From Lacisediminihabitans sp046156175 (GTDB lineage Bacteria > Actinomycetota > Actinomycetes > Actinomycetales > Microbacteriaceae), in assembly GCF_046156175.1 (NCBI RefSeq), contig NZ_JAYLVL010000003.1:310001-374000 (forward strand): 64,000 nucleotides of DNA, given 5' to 3'. Positions 58,555 to 64,000 of this stretch are shown one piece after another; the stretch's first letter is position 1; every line of letters starts with the position of its first letter. The position numbers and the translations under genes are program-made. The notes below the pieces were generated by a model, which did not search any database, was not told where the DNA came from, and saw nothing but the letters and a program-made list of their open reading frames with translations.

Positions 58555-59808
58555 GTGCCCGGGTTCAGCTTTGCGTCGGGGAATGCGAAGAAGCTCGCCG
58601 CCCTCCCGCTCTATGCCCTCGGCGCTCTCGCGAGCGTGTTCGTGGCGCGGGTCGACGACCTCTGGGTGTTCGGGTGCGGCTCAGGGGTCGGGGAGGGATC
58701 CCTCGCCCTCTTCCGCTTTGCGAGGCAGGCGGATGCCACGCTCCGGCTGACCTGGCTCGCTCGCGACGAACGGGACCTCGCCGCCGCGCGTGCACTCGGC
58801 ATCCCCGCGGTGCTGAAGCTGTCGCGGCACGGTCTCTGGCTCACCCTGCGCGCGCGGGTTGTCGTGGTGACCCACGGATTCGGCGACGTGAATCGATTCG
58901 GGCAGCGCGGCGCCGTCGTCGTGCAGCTCTGGCATGGCATCCCGCTCAAGCTCATCCAGCTGGACTCTGCCGCCACCACCCGCATCTCGGTGCCGGTGGT
59001 CTCCGCCCAGGTGCGCGGGCTGCTGCGTCGTTTCTATCGCCGCGGCTACCGAAGCATCGCCCTGATGCCCGCCGCGTCGGAGCTGGTCGCCCAACGCCTG
59101 CGCACGGCGTTCGCGTTGCCGGCCGACCGGGTCGTCGTCACCGGTGATCCCCGGGACGACGTGCTGTCCAACGGCCCGGCGCTCGAGCGATCGAGTCTCG
59201 CGCGGCAAGTGCTCACGGCCGCTCTCGACACCGACCCCGGGGACTCCCGCCTGGTGCTCTATGCGCCGACCTGGCGCGACGGAGAGGCGGATCCGGCGGT
59301 GCCGACCGACGAGGAGTGGGCGCGCATCGATGCCTGGCTTCGCGATGCCGGGGCGATGCTGCTCGTGCGCCCACATCCGAACGGTGTCGGGGACTACGCG
59401 GCGGGGATCGCCGGTTCGCCGAACATCCAGCTGCTGTCGTCCGCTCGACAATCCGATCTCACCCCCGTCCTCGACGCGATCGACCTGCTCGTCACGGACT
59501 ATTCGTCGGTGGCCTTCGACTACTCCCTCACCGGCGGCCCGATCCTCTTCATCGCCCCGGATCAGGAGAGCTACACCGGGTCGCGCGGCCTCTATGAGCC
59601 CTACCGTGAGTTCAGCGGCGGGCGCGAGGTGCGCAGCTGGAGCGGCGTCCTCGACCAGCTGTCCCGCTTCGATTCCGATGCCGACTGGGCGGAGATCGTG
59701 CGGGCACATTCAGCCGCGCTGGCGTCACGGCACTTCGCCTTCCGCGACGGGCGCAATACTGAGAGGGTGTACTCCGAGCTCGCGCGTCGCCTGAAGGCGC
59801 GCCCATGA
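58555..59808 (+). CDS. CDP-glycerol glycerophosphotransferase family protein 2
   Basis: A 417-residue enzyme starting at GTG 58555, with VVQLWHGIPLKLIQLD, VTGDPRDDV, LYAPTWRDGE and LVTDYSSVAFDYSLTGGPILFI, the full set of TagB/TagF-type motifs. Its final codons overlap the next gene (ATGA). It should polymerise or prime glycerol- or ribitol-phosphate wall polymer. Confidence 0.87.
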   Translation: MPGFSFASGNAKKLAALPLYALGALASVFVARVDDLWVFGCGSGVGEGSLALFRFARQADATLRLTWLARDERDLAAARALGIPAVLKLSRHGLWLTLRARVVVVTHGFGDVNRFGQRGAVVVQLWHGIPLKLIQLDSAATTRISVPVVSAQVRGLLRRFYRRGYRSIALMPAASELVAQRLRTAFALPADRVVVTGDPRDDVLSNGPALERSSLARQVLTAALDTDPGDSRLVLYAPTWRDGEADPAVPTDEEWARIDAWLRDAGAMLLVRPHPNGVGDYAAGIAGSPNIQLLSSARQSDLTPVLDAIDLLVTDYSSVAFDYSLTGGPILFIAPDQESYTGSRGLYEPYREFSGGREVRSWSGVLDQLSRFDSDADWAEIVRAHSAALASRHFAFRDGRNTERVYSELARRLKARP

Positions 59809-61316
59809 CCCTGCCCTCGCCGGCGCCTTCCCTCGTCATCGACACCGTCGTCGTGACCACCGGCCAGCTGCCGGCGATCGTGTTCGAGGGGCCGGGCGTC
59901 GCCCCCGCCGGTTTTCAGCTCCGGGCCTCCCGCCAGGTGCTTCCGGCGCAACTCATCTCGCTCGGCTCCCGCTGGTCCGCGCGGGTGCCGCTGCTCGTCT
60001 CCAGCTGGAACGGCCCGCTTCTACCCGCCCGCTCCGGTCGATACGCGGTGATCGCCTCAGCCGTCGACGGATCCCGCCTGCCCGTGATCCTGCCGGCGGA
60101 ACTGCCCGCATCGCAACTGCTGCCCACCATCACCCGGGTGTCGTTCGCCGCGCCGGACGCGTCGCTGGCGATCACGCTCTCGTCTCCGCTGTCCGACCGG
60201 GAACGCGGTCGACTGCAGCAGGCGTCGCTCGAGTCCGACTACCGGGCCACCGAATACGAGCCTCTGAACGCGGTCTTCTTCGAGAGCTTCTACGGGCAGA
60301 ACGCCTCCTGCAATCCGCTCGCCATCGACCGCGCACTCGCGCAGCTGCGCCCGGACGTCGAGCGCTACTGGAGCGTCTCCGATGCCTCTGTGTCGGTGCC
60401 GGACGGTGCGGTCGCGCTACTCGAGGGAAGTGCCGAGTGGTGGCGCATCCGCGGATCGGCGCGCCTGCTCGTGGTCAACGACTGGCTGCGCAAACGCTAT
60501 CGTTCCCGGCGTCACCAGACCGTGCTGCAGACCTGGCACGGCACCATGCTGAAGAAACTCGCTCTCAGCCGCGTGCGACTCGGTCTGCGGCCGGCGATCG
60601 CGACCCTGCGGGAACGCGCCCGCTGGGACATCCTGCTTGCCCAGAATCCCTACAGCCGCGGTGTATTCCGCCGGGCGTATGCGTTCACCGGGCGGGTCTG
60701 GGAAGAGGGCTACCCGCGTGACGACGTGCTCCTGACCGGAGACCCCGACCGTATCCGAGCCCGGCTGGGCATCCGTGCGGGCGTCACGGTGCTCCTCTAC
60801 GCCCCGACCTGGCGTGACGATCGGCCGGATCACGTCGACCATCTCGACGTGGCCCATTTCGCCGAAATGCTCGGCGATGACTATGTGACGCTCATCCGCG
60901 GACACTCCCGCACCCTGTTGCCGGGCGAGGACGTTCACGCGCCGAATGTGCTCGACGTGACCGGCTACCCGGATGTCTCAGAGCTGTTCCTCGTGGCCGA
61001 CGCGCTGGTCACGGACTACTCCTCGGTGATGTTCGATTTCACCGTCACCGGCAAGCCGGTCTTCTTCTTCACCCCGGATCTGACGCACTACGCCCGAAAG
61101 CTCCGCGGGTTCTACTTCGACTTGATCCCGGTGGCGCCGGGGCCGGTCGTCTCCACGGCCGAGGAGTTGGTGACGCTGGTGCGCGACCGGGATGCGGTTC
61201 AGCGGCGATTCGCCGAGAAGTACAGTGCCTGGCGCGAACGATTCAACCCCCGGGACGATGGACGCGCGGCCGACCGGGTGGTTCGCCGACTGCTCGCCGA
61301 AGGGATCATCGGCTAG
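59805..61316 (+). CDS. CDP-glycerol glycerophosphotransferase family protein 3
   Basis: A 503-residue enzyme whose N-terminal 170 residues form an extra domain (beta-rich, with SYRATEYEPLNAVFF) before the transferase domain with LQTWHGTMLKKLALSRV, LTGDPDRIR, LLYAPTWRDDRPD, LIRGHSR and LVTDYSSVMFDFTVTGKPVFFF. Translationally coupled to the previous gene. Probably another polyol-phosphate polymerase. Substrate order among the three enzymes cannot be inferred. Confidence 0.87.
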   Translation: MTLPSPAPSLVIDTVVVTTGQLPAIVFEGPGVAPAGFQLRASRQVLPAQLISLGSRWSARVPLLVSSWNGPLLPARSGRYAVIASAVDGSRLPVILPAELPASQLLPTITRVSFAAPDASLAITLSSPLSDRERGRLQQASLESDYRATEYEPLNAVFFESFYGQNASCNPLAIDRALAQLRPDVERYWSVSDASVSVPDGAVALLEGSAEWWRIRGSARLLVVNDWLRKRYRSRRHQTVLQTWHGTMLKKLALSRVRLGLRPAIATLRERARWDILLAQNPYSRGVFRRAYAFTGRVWEEGYPRDDVLLTGDPDRIRARLGIRAGVTVLLYAPTWRDDRPDHVDHLDVAHFAEMLGDDYVTLIRGHSRTLLPGEDVHAPNVLDVTGYPDVSELFLVADALVTDYSSVMFDFTVTGKPVFFFTPDLTHYARKLRGFYFDLIPVAPGPVVSTAEELVTLVRDRDAVQRRFAEKYSAWRERFNPRDDGRAADRVVRRLLAEGIIG

Positions 61317-61345
61317 CGTGCCCCTGGCGCGCTGCTGACGGTCGG

Positions 61346-62419
61346 TCAGATGCCGGTGCGGGAGGTATCGACGGTGTCTCGCGCTCCGCGAACGAGCCCG
61401 ACGATGAATCCGACCCCCCAGCTCAGGTGCATCGTGGGGAGCACGAGGAAGAACCTCCAGCGGTCCGAGAATCCCGGTCCCCCGGCGCGCGAGAAGCAGA
61501 TCAGCACGAGCAGCACGAGATAGGCCGCCGGGCCGAGATAGATCAGGGACAGCACGGCGCTCGGCCAGCCGCGGAGCACGCCGGTCAGCTGGAGGGCGAG
61601 GGCGACGATGCTCAGGGCGATGGTCGCCACCAACACGGGAGGCGCGAAGAACCGCCACGGATTGCGCGCTGGATAGCGGCGCACCAGTTCCCCACGCCAG
61701 ATCCCTGTTGCCGCGAACTGGCGCACGAGCTTCGGCCAACTCTCTCGCGGCCAATAGGTCACTTCGAGCGAGGGATCGAACCAGACCGAATGACCGGCGT
61801 TGCGGATGCGCAGGTTCAGTTCCCAGTCCTCGCCGCGGCGAACGGACTCGTCGAACAGCTTCACCTCGTCGAGCACCTCGCGGCGCAGCACTCCGAGATA
61901 GGCCGACTCGGCCGGCCCCTCCTCGGCCCCGCCGTGATAGCTGCCACCGCCGAGCCCGAAGCGGCTGTTGTACGCGCGCGCCACGGCGGATTGGAAGGGG
62001 GTCTTGCCGCGAGCCTTCATCACCCCGCCGACGTTCGCGGCGCCGGTGCGAACGAGAGTTTCAATCGCGCGGCGGGTGTAGCTGGGATCCAGCTCCGAGT
62101 GGGCATCCACTCGCACGATCACCGGGTGGCTACTCGCGCGGATGGCGAGGTTGAGTCCCACCGGGATGTCCGTCGCGGGGTTGAAGACGACGTGGATGCG
62201 GTCGTCCTCTTGCGCCAGCCGCTCGATGAGCTCTGTCGTGCCGTCAGAGGAGGGTCCGAGCGCCAGGATGAGCTCCGTCGGGCCCGAATAGTCCTGCTCG
62301 AGAACAGTGCGGATCGCGGTCTCGATGTAGGCGACCTCGTTGAGAACGGGGATGACGTAGGACACTCCGAGCGGGGAGGGCACCTCGTGGGGCATGGGTT
62401 CCAATGTCAGGTCGGCCAA
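61346..62419 (-). CDS. GT2-family membrane glycosyltransferase
   Basis: A 357-residue protein with an N-terminal GT2 domain: VSYVIPVLNEVAYIETAI, LGPSSDGTTELIERLA, the metal-binding VRVDAHSEL and GEDWELNLR; and three or so C-terminal hydrophobic helices (FFAPPVLVATIALSIVALAL; AVLSLIYLGPAAYLVLLVLICF; LPTMHLSWGVGFIVGLVRG). It probably glycosylates the wall polymer or a lipid carrier. It converges on the polymerase gene. Confidence 0.87.
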   Translation of the reverse strand: MADLTLEPMPHEVPSPLGVSYVIPVLNEVAYIETAIRTVLEQDYSGPTELILALGPSSDGTTELIERLAQEDDRIHVVFNPATDIPVGLNLAIRASSHPVIVRVDAHSELDPSYTRRAIETLVRTGAANVGGVMKARGKTPFQSAVARAYNSRFGLGGGSYHGGAEEGPAESAYLGVLRREVLDEVKLFDESVRRGEDWELNLRIRNAGHSVWFDPSLEVTYWPRESWPKLVRQFAATGIWRGELVRRYPARNPWRFFAPPVLVATIALSIVALALQLTGVLRGWPSAVLSLIYLGPAAYLVLLVLICFSRAGGPGFSDRWRFFLVLPTMHLSWGVGFIVGLVRGARDTVDTSRTGI

Positions 62420-62527
62420 GTCGATCGAGCCTATCAGTCGACCTCTGCCCGCCCCGCAGATGCGAAACGGATGCCCGCCGCCTGTGTTCAGGCCGCGGAC
62501 ATCCGTCTCGGATGGTTCAGAAGGGCG

Positions 62528-63982
62528 CTACTGCTTGAGCGTTCCGAGCGTCACATCGACGGTGCTCGCGTTGCCACCGCGAACATAGCTGAGCGAGGTC
62601 GAGGCGCCGGCCGCGAGGAAACGGACCTGGGCGGTGAGGTCGGTGCTGCTGGTGATCGGCACACCGTTGAAGCTCGTGACGATGTCACCCGACTTGAGCC
62701 CGGCCTTGTCGGCCGCGCCGCCACTCGTGATCTCCTTGATGTTCGCGCCGACCACGGTGCTCGTGCTCGTGGCGGAGATGTCCTGAACGCTGGCACCGAG
62801 GAGTCCGTGGGTGGCCTTGCCATCCTTGATGATCTCGTTGGCGACCCGCTGAGCGAGGTTCGCGGGAATGGCGAAGCCGACGCCGATGCTTCCGGACTGC
62901 GACGAGGCGCTGGTCTGTCCGGCGCTGGCGATTGCGACGTTGATGCCGATGACCTTTGCATCCGAGTCGAGGAGCGCGCCACCGGAGTTACCGGGGTTGA
63001 TCGCGGCATCCGTCTGGATCACCGGAAGGGAGATCGTCGCGGCTGCGGTGGTGGACTGGCTCTGCGAGCCGCCTTGGCCCTGGCCGTTGTCGAACTGCCA
63101 GAAGTCGAAGGGGCTGCCCGAGTTGGGAGTGCTGCTGTCGCCTCCCGTGCTCGGGGCGGCCGACGAGGCGATCGAGATGCTGCGGTTAAGGGCGCTGACG
63201 ATGCCGTCGGTAACGGTGTTGTTGAGCCCGAGCGGAGCGCCGATCGCTATCGCGGTCTCTCCGACGTTGAGTTTGCTCGAGTCGCCGAATTCGGCCGGCG
63301 TGAGTCCGGTGGGATCCTTCAGCTTGATGACCGCGAGGTCGGCGATCGGGTCGGTGCCGACCACGGTCGCGGAGAAGAGGTGACCGTCTAAGGTGGTGAC
63401 CTGCACGGCGGGGTTCGCGATCTCCCCGTCGAGCGTGACGACGTGGGTGTTGGTGAGGACGTAGCCGTCCTTGCTGAGCACGACTCCCGATCCGGTGCCG
63501 GAGGCGGTCTTGCTCGTGACCGAGATGGTGACGACGCTCGGCGCGGCCTTCGCGGCGACCGCGGTGATGTTGTTGACGCTGGAGGTGTCGTTGACCGTGA
63601 TGTTCTGGGGAGCGCTGTTCGACACTGCGCTCGAGGAGTTGTTGCCCTGGTTGGCCGAGACGGCCCAGGCTGCGACGCCGGCGCCCGAGACGCCTCCGAC
63701 GAGCGCCCCGACTGCCAGGGCCGCGATAATGCCGACCTTGTTGGAACGCTTGGTGTCGACGGGAGCCGCGGGAGTCCAGGCGTAGTCACGATCGAGAGGC
63801 TGGGTGGCGGATGCCGGGGGCGCGTAGGGGGCCGTTGGAGGAGCGTCCTGCGGCGCAGCACTGGCCGAATTCAGTCGGGCCTCGGTCTGCTCGAGGGTTT
63901 CGGAATTCTCGGCGGCATTCGAAGTGGGATCTGGGGTGCCGTTTTCCGTGCCGGAGTGGGGATCCTGCGGTGCGTCGGTCAT
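62528..63982 (-). CDS. HtrA/DegP-type trypsin-like serine protease with PDZ domain, membrane anchored
   Basis: A 484-residue protein starting at ATG 63982 (GGAAGGAG upstream). Layout: a proline/threonine-rich cytosolic N-terminus, one transmembrane helix (GIIAALAVGALVGGVSGAGVAAWAV, about 91-115), an S1C protease domain with histidine in VLTNTHVV, aspartate in PIADLAVIKL and serine in NPGNSGGALLD, and a C-terminal PDZ domain (DIVTSFNGVPITSSTDL). A Ser/Gln/Gly-rich loop interrupts the protease domain near residue 300. It degrades or senses misfolded envelope proteins. Confidence 0.93.
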   Translation of the reverse strand: MTDAPQDPHSGTENGTPDPTSNAAENSETLEQTEARLNSASAAPQDAPPTAPYAPPASATQPLDRDYAWTPAAPVDTKRSNKVGIIAALAVGALVGGVSGAGVAAWAVSANQGNNSSSAVSNSAPQNITVNDTSSVNNITAVAAKAAPSVVTISVTSKTASGTGSGVVLSKDGYVLTNTHVVTLDGEIANPAVQVTTLDGHLFSATVVGTDPIADLAVIKLKDPTGLTPAEFGDSSKLNVGETAIAIGAPLGLNNTVTDGIVSALNRSISIASSAAPSTGGDSSTPNSGSPFDFWQFDNGQGQGGSQSQSTTAAATISLPVIQTDAAINPGNSGGALLDSDAKVIGINVAIASAGQTSASSQSGSIGVGFAIPANLAQRVANEIIKDGKATHGLLGASVQDISATSTSTVVGANIKEITSGGAADKAGLKSGDIVTSFNGVPITSSTDLTAQVRFLAAGASTSLSYVRGGNASTVDVTLGTLKQ

Positions 63983-64000
63983 GGGGGCTGCTCCTTCCAA

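Noticed and set aside
61427..63391. A 654-codon open frame on the + strand
   Set aside because: It is antisense to the GT2 and HtrA genes, has Arg/Gly/Glu-rich composition and no domain.

Overview
The window is high-GC actinobacterial DNA, most likely from a member of the Microbacteriaceae. The evidence is frequent GTG starts, many ATGA/GTGA stop-start overlaps, prfB without a programmed frameshift, the prfB / ftsE-ftsX-smpB-ssrA neighbourhood, an FtsE with a C-terminal tail, a DUF3039 protein, a Flp/Tad pilus locus of actinobacterial type, and an intergenic palindrome of a kind I associate with Microbacteriaceae genomes. The assignment comes from gene content and was not computed. No phage, insertion sequence, CRISPR array or replication origin was seen.

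Region 1 (1-6983, + strand) is the most coherent catabolic unit. It has a split PEP-synthase-like phosphotransferase, an SDR dehydrogenase, a 2Fe-2S ferredoxin, a ferredoxin reductase, an HD-domain phosphohydrolase and an aldehyde dehydrogenase, tightly packed. This matches the 4-cresol (cre) pathway of Corynebacterium glutamicum: the phenol is phosphorylated, a P450 fed by CreE/CreF oxidises the alkyl side chain, CreD removes the phosphate, and CreG/CreC take the alcohol to the acid. The P450 (CreJ) is not here and should lie upstream of base 1. An amylosucrase follows on the same strand.

Region 2 (8.9-17 kb) is core housekeeping: tmRNA (tag AKSNRADFALAA), smpB, ftsX, ftsE and prfB, interspersed with a SIMPL protein, a Gfo/Idh/MocA oxidoreductase and an MFS transporter. 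Region 3 (17-24 kb) holds a membrane J-domain protein, a geranylgeranyl-reductase-type flavoprotein, a LysE exporter and a seven-gene tad pilus locus, including a 58-residue pilin-like gene that is easily missed. Region 4 (24-32 kb) has a flavin monooxygenase, a methyltransferase and a nonulosonic (sialic-like) acid operon neuA-neuB-glycosyltransferase-O-acyltransferase.

Region 5 (32.8-39.9 kb) has an autoregulated-looking three-gene operon (membrane protein, XRE regulator, zinc-free MDR oxidoreductase). Next to it is a four-gene operon of an ECF-like sigma factor, a 163-residue protein of unknown function, a cytoplasmic subtilisin-like protease with four NPFHST repeats, and a TPR-CHAT (caspase-like) protease. 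This last operon is the best candidate for an undescribed protease-cascade system.

Region 6 (40-53.7 kb) has tRNA-Leu(UAG), a DedA protein, a MacB-type ABC exporter, a six-gene housekeeping run (photolyase-murI-rph-rdgB-mntH-HEAT), nicotinate phosphoribosyltransferase, a DUF3039 protein, and an ABC transporter whose ATPase carries a roughly 360-residue low-complexity N-terminus. Region 7 (53.9-62.4 kb) is a teichoic-acid-like cell-wall polymer cluster: a nucleotidyltransferase, a TagG/TagH-type exporter, three CDP-glycerol glycerophosphotransferase-family enzymes and a GT2 glycosyltransferase. An HtrA-type membrane serine protease ends the window. Apart from the tmRNA, no stretch above 300 bases lacks a gene.
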